Assembly: GCF_003131205.1 (NCBI RefSeq)
Contig: NZ_QFFY01000002.1
Span: forward strand, 237,016 to 301,015
Source of the DNA: Occallatibacter savannae
GTDB lineage: Bacteria; Acidobacteriota; Terriglobia; Terriglobales; Acidobacteriaceae
DNA: 64,000 bases
Direction: 5' to 3'
Of the stretch, positions 51,827 through 60,725 are shown in pieces (position 1 is the first letter of the stretch; the number at the start of each line of letters is the position of its first letter). The notes under the pieces were generated by a model. It was not told the DNA's origin, searched no databases, and saw only the letters and a program-made list of their open reading frames with translations. The position numbers and the translations under genes are program-made.

Positions 51827-54800
51827 TCAGTCGGGGAAGTCGCAAAGCCCTGTGACGTAATCGGCTGATCCGTCGCGAAGCCATCCGTCCAGCTGCGCTG
51901 GCTCTTTGAGCTGCTGGCCGCGCATGCGCCGCACGAGAACGTAGTCGCAGTTCATCTGCGCAAGCGCAGTCATGTCGACCCAGAGCTTCTCAAACTGCGT
52001 GACGGGGAAGATATCTTCCTGGCCTTCTCCCCAGCGCTTCTTCACGTCTTTGATCGTGATGTAGGTGGGGACGCGCGCGGAAAGAGCGCGAACGGCGTCC
52101 GCGACCTTCCGTTCGTCGGCGAGGTCGGCCCGCGTGAGTCCGAAAACTCCGAGCAGTGCATCAATCGACAGCCAGCAGGTGTTGGAGTTGTAGTAAGACA
52201 AGCGGAACTCCGTGTCCTCCGAAGGAAGCGCCAGGCCCTCCACCAAACGCGCGCGTCCATCGACGCTTGCGAGCCCGCCGCCACGATCCTCAATGCGGCG
52301 CGTCATCACCTCCACCGTCATCGTAGCGCCGGTGGAGATGTGACGCCCCAGGATCTGCGCGTCGAGGTCGGCTCCCACCGTGTCGACGTTGTGCACCATC
52401 AGATAGCGCAGGTTCGGTTGCGCTTCAAGCAGATTGCGCAGTACTCCGTTGCGAAAGATGTTGGGCACCTCATACCAGTGGCCCACCGGATGGAGACACT
52501 GCAGCGGAAGATTGTCGGTGTAGTCGCTGCCTTCTCCGCACTGCTGCGCCCACGAGATAAGCGCGGCGCGCGAGCTGTCGCGTACCTTTTGGGCCTGAGC
52601 ATCCAGGATCTGCTGAGGAACGGATTCCCACGCGAAACGAAGGTCGCGGACCATCGGAATCATCCGCAGGCCGACGCTGCGGCTCGGCGAGAGATACAGC
52701 GGGCCGGTGTACCCGTAGTTGTTTTCGAGCTTGAGCAGCTTGTCCGTCGGATCGTGCGTCAGGTAACTCGTCGTGACGATGTGCGGCACCGGAGAGTTGT
52801 AAGCCCGGCTCGTACGGCGGCTCTTCGCAAGATGAACCTCGAGGAAGGTGCGGTGCTTGCCGGCGAGACGGCAGAAAGGGCTTAGGCCTTTTACCACGCC
52901 AGCGCCATGCGTCCAGCGCGAACCTGCGCCGCCCGCGAGAGTGACGACTGCAACCGAACCCGATGCCAGAGCCTCTTCACCGAGCTTGCGCAACTTGGCG
53001 TCGCTGCCGCGCGTCGCGTCGAAGACCTGGTCAGGCGCTACGTCTTCGATGGTGACCGAAGCGGGAAGCCGATTCTGCGCCAGGCCGATCTGCCCCGCGC
53101 GAAGCTCCGTCTGAATGCGCTCGTGCTGCAGCGGATCGAATCCATACTGATGCAGAAGCGACTGCAAAGTCTCGGCGCGGTCGTTGCCGTTCTGCGCCTG
53201 AGGCAAGAGGCGATTGAGAAAGGTGCGTGTGCGCTCCTGCGCGCCTGATGCTGCGTGACAGCGGAAGCTGAAGCGCTCGAGATCTGCGCGCTCGTTTACC
53301 GATAACGTGCGCTGCTCCTTGCGAAGCAGCGCAGGCAGCATCAGGTTGTAGTAGCCGTCCGGAAGCACTGCGGACTCGCCTGAGAGCAGTTCAGCGAACG
53401 TCCCGTTTTCGTTGATGGAGAAGTCGTACACCACCGGCTGCATGGCGAAGGGCACGCCCCCAGCGAGGCGCTGACTCACTTCGCGCATCATCGGGCCGAG
53501 AGCGTTCTGCGCTTCGGGCTTGCGCACCGGATCGAAGATGAAGCCCATGCCGCCGCCCGACATCCCTCCGAGCATCCAGAATCCCCAGAACGCGCTGCCA
53601 AACTTTGCGCGGACCTCGCGGATGAGAGTCTCGGTGTAGAGATTGCTCGCCCACGGAATGATCTCCTGCAATGGCCCGTCGAAATTGCGCTGCGTGGCCC
53701 TGCCGATCGCGCCGACGTCTCCGCGGCGAAGTTCGTCGATGATCTCGTCGAGAATCTCTCCGGCTTCGCGGCGAGCGGCCCACTCTTTCGCAGAGCGAAG
53801 CAGATACCGTTCCGTCACCATTTCGAGAATGGGGCCGACATCCTGCGCCATGCCGCCGTGAACGAGCACCAGCGAGTCCTGGAGATGCTGCCGCGTTTTA
53901 AGCGTGACTTCGTCTGAGGAGAGGATGCGGTGATTCGGAAGCAGCCGTCCGCGGCTGATGCCGAATTCGATGTCGCCCTCCATGGCGCGCACTCCCTCAA
54001 TCAGCTTGATGCCGGGCCACACACCTCCGGAGTCCTGCCATCCACCGCCGGACCCTCCCAGCCATTCGCCGAGAATCGCGCGCGCGGCAACCAGGCGGCG
54101 CTCGGGTTCCGCAAGCTGTCCGGTAAGCGACGCGGCCTGCCCCGTGGCGCGCATGCAGACGGAGATCAACGACGCAAGCAGATTCGTTGAAACGGCCAGC
54201 CGCGAGCCTTTCGGAATATTGTTGACGTGGCTTACGATCTCGAGGCCAAGGCCTTCACGCTGCGTGAGCTGCCGCAGCAGGTCGGCCAGCGGTTGGTCGG
54301 AGCCTTCGAGCCCCGCGGGAACAATGCCGGATGCGATCACAGCCGCCTTTAGCAATCCAAGGTAGTCGCGGCCAAAGTCAAAGATCTCCTGCAACTCGCG
54401 AATCTCAACGCTGGCATCGAGATCCACGCTGACGAGGCGAATGACGGGACGGTCGATGACGCGCAGGTAGGCTTCGACGGGCGGCTTGGGACTTTGCGTA
54501 TCGTGCAGCGCGAGGTTGATCGACACGTTGAGAACCCGCGCGCCCTCGGGCAGGTCCATGCCGAGAAAGAAAATGTCGCTCCAGCCGCTGTGGCTCAGAT
54601 CCATGCGTACCGGCGTGGCTTCGTGCAGGATGGGCGCGGGCTGTCCCAGCGCGCTGGGCAGCAGTTCGCGGCGCAGGCGCAGTGCGTAGTCCGATGGATG
54701 GCCGGTGCGGAACATCCATTGATTGCCTCGCACGGATCGAACGCTGCGGCGAACTTGGTCGGCGAGCGTCTGAAAGGCAAGACCGCGATAGGCGGATGCA

Positions 54801-55150
54801 AGCGCACTCGAAATCCCATCGCCTAACCCGTGCGCGGATTGGGCGGCAAGAAAGATGCTGATGGCTTCTTCGTAGCGGCGGTTGAGAAGGCGCTCAACAC
54901 CCGCGTAGGGTATATGCGACCGCGAGGTTGCGCTTTCGGGACGCATAGGCAAGTGGAAGCGGTGGATCGCGTAGAGAAAGAACAGGGCCCGTACGCGGTC
55001 GTAGAGGCTGTCGCTCGAGTGGCGTCGAGCTTCAAGGTCGCCGGCTTCGGCAATCAGATCTGAAGTCGAGGCGTGCTCGCAGAAGCTGTCGAGAGAACGA
55101 TTGCGTATGTCCGGATCAGTGGCGGTAATGATCGCCCAGAGCGCACTCAC
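51827..55150 (-). CDS. GHMP-kinase / UDPGP-type nucleotidyltransferase fusion
   Basis: A 1107-residue protein with two catalytic modules. After a helical N-terminal region (1-175), a fucokinase-like GHMP kinase module spans about 180-560. It has VRMDLSHSGWSD, NVSINLAL, the phosphate-binding IPKGSRLAVSTN (312-323), GGSGGGWQDSGGVWPGIKL (365-383) and GGMSGGGMGF (528-537). After a linker, a UTP-glucose-1-phosphate uridylyltransferase-like module spans about 720-1090: VVTLAGGAGSRW (735-746), PHIVTTSYLTHDPT, HNVDTVGADLD. Together they could phosphorylate a sugar at C1 and then form a nucleotide sugar, a salvage route like bacterial Fkp but with the modules in the opposite order. The first glycine-rich kinase motif is atypical, so activity is not certain. 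It overlaps the GalU-like gene by four bases. Confidence 0.75.
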   Translation of the reverse strand: MSALWAIITATDPDIRNRSLDSFCEHASTSDLIAEAGDLEARRHSSDSLYDRVRALFFLYAIHRFHLPMRPESATSRSHIPYAGVERLLNRRYEEAISIFLAAQSAHGLGDGISSALASAYRGLAFQTLADQVRRSVRSVRGNQWMFRTGHPSDYALRLRRELLPSALGQPAPILHEATPVRMDLSHSGWSDIFFLGMDLPEGARVLNVSINLALHDTQSPKPPVEAYLRVIDRPVIRLVSVDLDASVEIRELQEIFDFGRDYLGLLKAAVIASGIVPAGLEGSDQPLADLLRQLTQREGLGLEIVSHVNNIPKGSRLAVSTNLLASLISVCMRATGQAASLTGQLAEPERRLVAARAILGEWLGGSGGGWQDSGGVWPGIKLIEGVRAMEGDIEFGISRGRLLPNHRILSSDEVTLKTRQHLQDSLVLVHGGMAQDVGPILEMVTERYLLRSAKEWAARREAGEILDEIIDELRRGDVGAIGRATQRNFDGPLQEIIPWASNLYTETLIREVRAKFGSAFWGFWMLGGMSGGGMGFIFDPVRKPEAQNALGPMMREVSQRLAGGVPFAMQPVVYDFSINENGTFAELLSGESAVLPDGYYNLMLPALLRKEQRTLSVNERADLERFSFRCHAASGAQERTRTFLNRLLPQAQNGNDRAETLQSLLHQYGFDPLQHERIQTELRAGQIGLAQNRLPASVTIEDVAPDQVFDATRGSDAKLRKLGEEALASGSVAVVTLAGGAGSRWTHGAGVVKGLSPFCRLAGKHRTFLEVHLAKSRRTSRAYNSPVPHIVTTSYLTHDPTDKLLKLENNYGYTGPLYLSPSRSVGLRMIPMVRDLRFAWESVPQQILDAQAQKVRDSSRAALISWAQQCGEGSDYTDNLPLQCLHPVGHWYEVPNIFRNGVLRNLLEAQPNLRYLMVHNVDTVGADLDAQILGRHISTGATMTVEVMTRRIEDRGGGLASVDGRARLVEGLALPSEDTEFRLSYYNSNTCWLSIDALLGVFGLTRADLADERKVADAVRALSARVPTYITIKDVKKRWGEGQEDIFPVTQFEKLWVDMTALAQMNCDYVLVRRMRGQQLKEPAQLDGWLRDGSADYVTGLCDFPD

Positions 55151-56007
55151 TGCCCGCTCCCTTCGGATTGTTCTCGGGTCGCGAGCACCTGAATGATCTC
55201 TGTCAGGACCTTGTCGCGGTCGCGGCCGTGCATCGCGAGCGCGAGCTGCGCGGAGAAGAGGCCGTACTTCACGCCGACATCGAAGCGCTGGCCTTTGTGA
55301 ATCATGGCCAGATACTGCTCGCGCTGGGCGAGGATGGCGAGCGCGGATGAGAGACTGGGCCGCTTCTGCGCGGAGTCGGAGAGCAGTTCGGCCAGGATCT
55401 CGAAGATCGCGGGGGTGAGCACGTGCATGCCGTAGAAGCAGAGGTACTGCCCACTGCGAAGTCCCGGAACAATGAGGCTCTGCTCAGCTTCAGTAGGCGT
55501 GGGCTTTTCGAGGACCGTATCGATCCGGTAAAAGCCCGGTTTGCCCTGAACCGGCTGGCCGCCGATGGCGCCGAAATACGGAAGAAGATTCTCTCGCGTG
55601 ATCTGCACCGTCGAGATCGAGCATCCTGCCGTGGTGGCCGCATCGATGAGCCGCCGGGCCGAGCCGCCGGATTCAGGGCCCACGTAGATGTGGTCGCCGA
55701 CAAAGTGCAGGAAAGGCTCATCGCCGACGAACTCGCGCGCGCAGAAGACGGCATGCGCGTAGCCACGCGGATCGCGCTGCGGAATGAAGGTCAGGCGGAC
55801 AGAATCCTGCGTGACGAGCTTGGAATAAGGCTCTTCATCGCCCGGCGAGACGACGATGCATACATCGTTGATGCCGGCGCGTGAGGCTTCACGGACCACG
55901 AGGGAGAGGACAGAACACTCTGAACCCTGTTGATCGATGAGCAGCTGCATGGGCAGAGTGCGCTGGCCGGGCCCCGCAGCAGTGATAACGGCCTTGCGAA
56001 TTTGCAT
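55147..56007 (-). CDS. GalU/RfbA-like nucleotidyltransferase
   Basis: A 286-residue cytosolic protein of the NTP_transferase family. ATG 56007 begins MQIRKAVITAAGPGQRTLPMQ, the G-x-G-x-R nucleotide loop. FLHFVGDHIYVG supplies the metal-binding aspartate, YFGAIGGQP and VLEKPTPTEAE the sugar-phosphate site (GalU E-K-P), and QRFDVGVKYGLFSA the C-terminal GalU-like pattern. It is close to UTP-glucose-1-phosphate uridylyltransferase, but the first loop departs from the usual GxGTR and the activating lysine region is unusual (MQLLIDQQG), so the substrate or even catalysis is uncertain. It overlaps the fusion gene and is probably its functional partner. Confidence 0.75.
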   Translation of the reverse strand: MQIRKAVITAAGPGQRTLPMQLLIDQQGSECSVLSLVVREASRAGINDVCIVVSPGDEEPYSKLVTQDSVRLTFIPQRDPRGYAHAVFCAREFVGDEPFLHFVGDHIYVGPESGGSARRLIDAATTAGCSISTVQITRENLLPYFGAIGGQPVQGKPGFYRIDTVLEKPTPTEAEQSLIVPGLRSGQYLCFYGMHVLTPAIFEILAELLSDSAQKRPSLSSALAILAQREQYLAMIHKGQRFDVGVKYGLFSAQLALAMHGRDRDKVLTEIIQVLATREQSEGSGQ

Positions 56008-56063
56008 ATATAGAAATCCCGTTCCCCATGATCGTAACGTATCGACAGCCGGCAACAGGTTGC

Positions 56064-56118
56064 CGCTGTGCCAGGATTGGGATGCTTCGGCTTCGCTCAG
56101 AACCGGTTGAGGGCACGC
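56064..56118 (+). repeat. Decayed dispersed element
   Basis: CAGGATTGGGATG, then CTTCGGCTTCGCTCAGAAC, then GAGGGCACGCC. The middle is similar to the motif at 32241-32260 and the end to the GGGCACCC tail. It lies between two minus-strand genes. Confidence 0.4.
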
Positions 56119-56138
56119 CGGCGTTTCAATTCGTTGAT

Positions 56139-57515
56139 CTATGCGGGCTTCAGTGAGCCAAGCAGCGTGGGGATCAGTTCAGCCACAGTGGGATGAATGT
56201 GCACGGCGTGAGTGAGCGTGGTGTACGGCTGGTCCGCGTACATGGTGGAGAGGATGCAGTGGATGGCTTCGTCTCCGCCCACGCCGAAGATGGTAGCGCC
56301 GAGAATGCGTTTCGTCTCTGGGTCGACCATTACTTTCATGAAGCCGAAAGTCTCGCCCTTCTCGATCGCACGCGCGACGGAGCGCATGGGGCGTGTGGCC
56401 ATCAGCAATGCGCGGCCAGAGGCCCGCGCTTCTTCTTCCGTCATGCCGACTTGAGCAAGCGGCGGATCGGAGTAGGTGGCGCGAACAGGAATCCTGTCCG
56501 TAACCCGGCGCGTGGCGCCGTCGAGCAGATTGTCGGCGACAATCTCGAAATCGTTGTACGAGGTATGGGTGAATGCCCCGCGCCGATTGCAGTCTCCGAG
56601 GGCGAAGATGTTGGGGACGTTGGTGCGGAGTTGATCGTCCACCGGTATGAAGCCCTGTCCATCGGTGCGTACACCGGCTGCTTCAAGCCCGAGGTCATTG
56701 GTGTTGGGGCTCCGGCCCATAGCGAGCAGAGCGTGAGAACCGTGCACCTCAGGCTCGTCCGACTTGCAACTTACGTGCACGCACACGCCGTCGGGCAACG
56801 GCGAAAACGAAACGCATTCGGAGTTGAGACGAAGACGGATGCCTTCCAGGTCAAGAAGTTCGCTCATGAGTTTCGATGCCGCCGCATCCTCGCGATGCAC
56901 GAGAGCCGACTTCATTTCAATCAGGGTGACTTCGCTGCCCAGTCTGCGGAAGATCTGGGCGAACTCGACCCCGACTGCGCCGCCGCCGACCACGATAAGG
57001 TGCCGCGGGAGTTCATTGAGCTGAAGCAGTGTAGAGTTGGTTAGATAAGGAACTTCTTTCAGGCCCGGCAGTTCGGGTGTCGCGGCCCGGCCGCCCACGT
57101 TGATGAAGATCTGATCGCCGCGCAGTGTCTGATCACCGACCTGGACTTCGTTCGCCGAGATGAATTGCGCCGGTCCGAAGATGACGGTGCAGCCCTTGGC
57201 ATTCTCGAGCATCTTGCGCAGGCTGTCGCGTGAGTTCTGGACGATCTGTTCGTTGCGAGCTCTGATCTCTGCCAGAGACACGGTGATCTCACCATGAATG
57301 TGAACGCCGAATCGAGCCGACTCGCGTGCAGTCTGCGCAACTTTGGCGCAGGCCACCATGGCCTTCGTGGGAGTGCAGCCCGTGTTGACGCAGGTGCCGC
57401 CCAGAACCTTGCGCTCGATGAGAGCGACCTTTCTGCCCGCGGCAGCAAGACGTACCGCAAGAAAGGGGCCTGCCTGGCCGGAGCCGATGATGATCGCATC
57501 GAAGTTTGTGCTCAT
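56139..57515 (-). CDS. Pyridine nucleotide-disulfide oxidoreductase (mercuric reductase/Lpd-like)
   Basis: A 458-residue FAD flavoprotein. The FAD motif is GSGQAG (about 11-16) and the redox disulfide C42-VNTG-C47 lies in GGTCVNTGCTPTKAM. NAD(P) binding is at HLIVVGGGAVGVEFAQIF, ALGD is FALGDCN, and the C-terminal HIHPTVAELIPTLL supplies the His-Glu pair of the dimer-interface active site. It lacks the N-terminal metal-binding domain and the C-terminal cysteine pair of MerA, so it is probably a dihydrolipoamide dehydrogenase-like or other thiol reductase; its partner is unknown. It starts 48 bp downstream of the DUF4126 gene on the same strand. Confidence 0.88.
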   Translation of the reverse strand: MSTNFDAIIIGSGQAGPFLAVRLAAAGRKVALIERKVLGGTCVNTGCTPTKAMVACAKVAQTARESARFGVHIHGEITVSLAEIRARNEQIVQNSRDSLRKMLENAKGCTVIFGPAQFISANEVQVGDQTLRGDQIFINVGGRAATPELPGLKEVPYLTNSTLLQLNELPRHLIVVGGGAVGVEFAQIFRRLGSEVTLIEMKSALVHREDAAASKLMSELLDLEGIRLRLNSECVSFSPLPDGVCVHVSCKSDEPEVHGSHALLAMGRSPNTNDLGLEAAGVRTDGQGFIPVDDQLRTNVPNIFALGDCNRRGAFTHTSYNDFEIVADNLLDGATRRVTDRIPVRATYSDPPLAQVGMTEEEARASGRALLMATRPMRSVARAIEKGETFGFMKVMVDPETKRILGATIFGVGGDEAIHCILSTMYADQPYTTLTHAVHIHPTVAELIPTLLGSLKPA

Positions 57516-57563
57516 AGATCTCCAGATGAAGCTCGCGGGCTCAATCGCAACGTTGAGTTCTGA

Positions 57564-58028
57564 TTACGCCGCGGCTTTGAGGATGAGAATGGCCCCGACT
57601 ACGGCGACCGCATCTTCAAGAAGCGCGGCAGGTAAGTCCTTGCCGAAACGCTTCGCGAGGGCCGATCGTGCTGCCGCTCCGCCCAGCGTTCCGATGACAG
57701 CGCCGATTGCCCCTCCCACCAGGCCGGTGACCAGCGAGCCGTGCGCGATGCCGATCGCCGCGCCGGAAATGGAACCCGAGACGATGCGAAACGCAAACGA
57801 GGGCGGAAGCTTGCGGCTTGGGGTGAAGGGAAGCTTGTCCACGATCAGTTCACCCACTGCGCAGATGCTCAGGATCCACGGAGTCCATGCGTAGCCCAGG
57901 AATGTCAGCCAGCTGTCGTGTACGTGAATCCAGCCAAGGCGCGCGGCCCAGCTCACAACGGCTGGAGCGGTCATCGATCGTAAACCAGCGATGATCCCGA
58001 TCAGGATTGCGAGGATCAATAGGGGCAT
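57564..58028 (-). CDS. DUF4126 membrane protein
   Basis: A 154-residue protein beginning MPLLILAILIGIIAGLRSMTAPAVVSWAARLGW, the DUF4126 signature. It has four hydrophobic segments; ILSICAVGELIVDKLPFTPSRKLPPSF is conserved in the family, and GLVGGAIGAVIGTLGG is a Gly-rich helix near the end. ATG 58028 follows AGAGGACACT; a longer in-frame frame (to 58346) is antisense to the next gene and rejected. Function unknown. It is divergent from the ADOP gene at 58116, only 87 bp apart, so the promoters must overlap. Confidence 0.85.
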   Translation of the reverse strand: MPLLILAILIGIIAGLRSMTAPAVVSWAARLGWIHVHDSWLTFLGYAWTPWILSICAVGELIVDKLPFTPSRKLPPSFAFRIVSGSISGAAIGIAHGSLVTGLVGGAIGAVIGTLGGAAARSALAKRFGKDLPAALLEDAVAVVGAILILKAAA

Positions 58029-58115
58029 AGTGTCCTCTACGAGCAGAGTACAGGAGCGGACCCCAGCGGAGCTCTCGGTATACTCCCACTCAAAGGCATC
58101 AGTTCCCCGAATCCG

Positions 58116-60680
58116 ATGGTCGCCACGGCAAAACGCACTCTGCTTCGTCCCGCATCGTTCGCGAACGTTCCGCGCGATCTCCGCCACGCGCTGCGCCTCC
58201 TCCTCCACGCACCCGCATTCACCGCGACGGCCATTCTCACGCTGGCCTTTGCCATCGGCGCAAACCTTGCCGTCTTTCAGCTTCTCTATGCCGTCATACT
58301 CGCCGAGCTCCCCGTCCCTCATCCGGATGAACTCGTCCGCGTACACGTCGCCCGCACGCCCTTCGATCAGAGCTGGAGCATCTCCTATCCCGCCTACCAG
58401 CGTCTCCGCGCCGCCACTCCCGAGGTTCCGTTAGTCGCAACGGCCTACGCCGCGGACGCGACGCTCGAGCTGCCCGGCCGTGCATCGACCAGCGCCTCGC
58501 TTGCTCCTGTTTCCGCCAACTACTTCAGCGGTTTCGGTCTGATTCCCGCGGCCGGCCGATTCTTCATAGAGTCCGATGACCGCATCGGGCAGTCGGAGTG
58601 GCCTGCCGTCCTCCGCTACGACTTCGCCCGCAGCACGTTCGGCTCTGCACAGAACGCGATCGGTCAACGCGTGCTTCTGAATCGCCGCGCTTTCATCGTC
58701 ATCGGCGTCGCGCAGCGCCGATTCCTCGGCGACATCACCGGACGCGCTCCCGACGTCTGGATTCCTCTCTCCGTGCAGAGCACCGGCGCCTTCGCATTCC
58801 CATGGGATTCGCTCGGCCCCGGCCACAACGTTTCGCTCGAAAAACCCTGGTACAACCAGCCCACCATCTTCTGGCTCTTTCTCACCGCGCGCATCCCCGC
58901 CGAACGCCGCTCCGCGGTCTTCGCACGCTTGGATCAGGCCTTCCGCAGCGATCGCGAGCTTATGACCGAAGCCACTGCCGACCCCGTGGTGAAAGCCGCG
59001 CTGCTCCGCGTTAAAACCACATCCGCGCCCCTCAGCGAAAACGGCATGACCAGGCGATTCGCAGGCCCGCTCGCGCTGCTCATGGCTCTCTCCGCTTCCA
59101 TCTTCCTCGTGGGCTGCCTCAATCTCGCCAACCTTCAGCTTGCCCGCCTACAAAGCCGCGCGCACGAACTCGGCGTACGCATGGCGCTCGGGGCCTCGCG
59201 CCGCAGACTTCTGATTCAGATCATTCTTGAGGACGCGCTGCTCCTCATCGCCGGATCCGTCTGCGCCTGCGCGGTCGGTCGAGCTTCCAGCGGAATCCTC
59301 ATCCGCTGGGCCTCCAACCGCAACGCTCTTTTCACATTCGATCTGCATCCCAACCTCCCGCTCTTCGCGCTCGGCATCGGCCTCATGCTTCTTGCCCTTT
59401 TCTGCTTCAGCATTTTTCCGGCTCTCGTTTTCATGCGCGGCGGCCTTGCCCATGGCGCAGGATCGCGCGCCAGAGTTTCCGGAATCGCTCAGTCCGCGCG
59501 CCAGCGCTTCCGCTCCAATCTTCTCCTCGGCGCGCAAGTCAGTCTGTCCCTTCTGCTCTCCACCATGTCTGCGTGTTTCGCCGCCACGCTTGTTCATTGG
59601 CAGACTGTCGACGTCGGCATGGATCGCGAACATGTCCTGCTCGTCCATCCCGAACTGCACGACCGCAGGTACACCGAACGCCCCGAACTGCTGCCTGATC
59701 TCTACCGCCGCATTCAGGAGCGCCTTCAGTCTCTGCCAGGGGTACGCGGCTCGGGCGTAGCAATGTGCGGGGGCATCCATTGTGGATGGATCACTGCGCT
59801 TTACGTGCACGGCGGCCCCCACCTCAGCGACCTGCAGGTCCATGGGCAGGAAGATCACGTCGGCCTCGGGTACTTCTCCACGCTTTCCATCCCCATTCTC
59901 CGTGGCCGCGACTTCGCCACCACCGACACTGCGTCGACCCAGCCGGTCGCCATCATCAGCCGCTCGTACGCGCGCCAGCTGTTCGGCGAGGGCGACCCGA
60001 TAGGGCAGTGGGTCGGCTATGAACCCGCTCCCAACGATCACAAATTCCTCATCATCGGTGAAGTCGCCGATGCGCGCGTCAACGGTGTGCAGCGCGATGC
60101 GCCGCCCATGATTTACATGGACATCAATCAGAATCCAGCGCCGGCCAACAGCATTCGCGTTCGCGTCGCCGGCGACCCGCAGCAGATGGCAAACAGCGTC
60201 CAGCGTGCTCTGCACGAGGTCGATCCCGCCCTGCAGATCGGCGAAGTCATTCCGCTCGCAACAGAGCTGAGCGGCGATCTCGGCACGGAAAAGCTTCTCG
60301 CGCGCCTCGCCGGCATCTACGCGGGGCTCACGCTTCTGCTTGTCGCCATCGGATTCTACGGCGTGATGTCGTCGCGCACCGCCCGCCGCAAATCAGAATT
60401 TGGAATCCGCCTCGCGCTCGGCGCCACCCGCCGTCATATCGGGCTGCTCATCCTGTCCCAGACCGCGCGCATCCTCCTCGCCGGCATCCTTCCCGGCGCA
60501 GTCCTCTCCCTCTTCGCCGTGCGCGCCGCAAACCACCTGCTCTACGGCTCCGCAGGAGCGAATTCACTCGCCATCCTGGCCGCGAGCGTCATCCTTGCAC
60601 TCGCGGGCTCCATCGCCACCCTCATTCCCGCCCGTCGCGCCGCCCTCGCCGACCCCCTCGAAACCCTCCGCAGCGAATAG
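58116..60680 (+). CDS. ADOP-family fused permease (divergent, C-rich)
   Basis: An 854-residue protein. DLRHALRLLLHAPAFTATAILTLAFAIGAN opens the first half, ARLQSRAHELGVRMALGASRRRLLIQII marks its FtsX domain, GVMSSRTARRKSEFGIRLALGATRRHIGLLIL the second, and it ends LADPLETLRSE. It is the most divergent of the four ADOPs here. Its coding strand is strongly C-rich, in contrast to the G-rich plus strand of the first 40 kb, which fits a change in strand skew. No clear ribosome-binding site precedes ATG 58116. No ATPase adjoins. Confidence 0.92.
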   Translation: MVATAKRTLLRPASFANVPRDLRHALRLLLHAPAFTATAILTLAFAIGANLAVFQLLYAVILAELPVPHPDELVRVHVARTPFDQSWSISYPAYQRLRAATPEVPLVATAYAADATLELPGRASTSASLAPVSANYFSGFGLIPAAGRFFIESDDRIGQSEWPAVLRYDFARSTFGSAQNAIGQRVLLNRRAFIVIGVAQRRFLGDITGRAPDVWIPLSVQSTGAFAFPWDSLGPGHNVSLEKPWYNQPTIFWLFLTARIPAERRSAVFARLDQAFRSDRELMTEATADPVVKAALLRVKTTSAPLSENGMTRRFAGPLALLMALSASIFLVGCLNLANLQLARLQSRAHELGVRMALGASRRRLLIQIILEDALLLIAGSVCACAVGRASSGILIRWASNRNALFTFDLHPNLPLFALGIGLMLLALFCFSIFPALVFMRGGLAHGAGSRARVSGIAQSARQRFRSNLLLGAQVSLSLLLSTMSACFAATLVHWQTVDVGMDREHVLLVHPELHDRRYTERPELLPDLYRRIQERLQSLPGVRGSGVAMCGGIHCGWITALYVHGGPHLSDLQVHGQEDHVGLGYFSTLSIPILRGRDFATTDTASTQPVAIISRSYARQLFGEGDPIGQWVGYEPAPNDHKFLIIGEVADARVNGVQRDAPPMIYMDINQNPAPANSIRVRVAGDPQQMANSVQRALHEVDPALQIGEVIPLATELSGDLGTEKLLARLAGIYAGLTLLLVAIGFYGVMSSRTARRKSEFGIRLALGATRRHIGLLILSQTARILLAGILPGAVLSLFAVRAANHLLYGSAGANSLAILAASVILALAGSIATLIPARRAALADPLETLRSE

Positions 60681-60690
60681 CCCCGATCGA

Positions 60691-60711
60691 GCAACTGAAA
60701 ACTGAAGACTG
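60691..60711 (-). repeat. CAGNNNN heptamer array J, inverted (3 units)
   Basis: On the minus strand: CAGTCTT, CAGTTTT and CAGTTGC in register, between the convergent ADOP and gluQ genes. It is the only simple array in minus orientation. Confidence 0.75.
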
Positions 60712-60725
60712 ACAATAAGTGGTCC

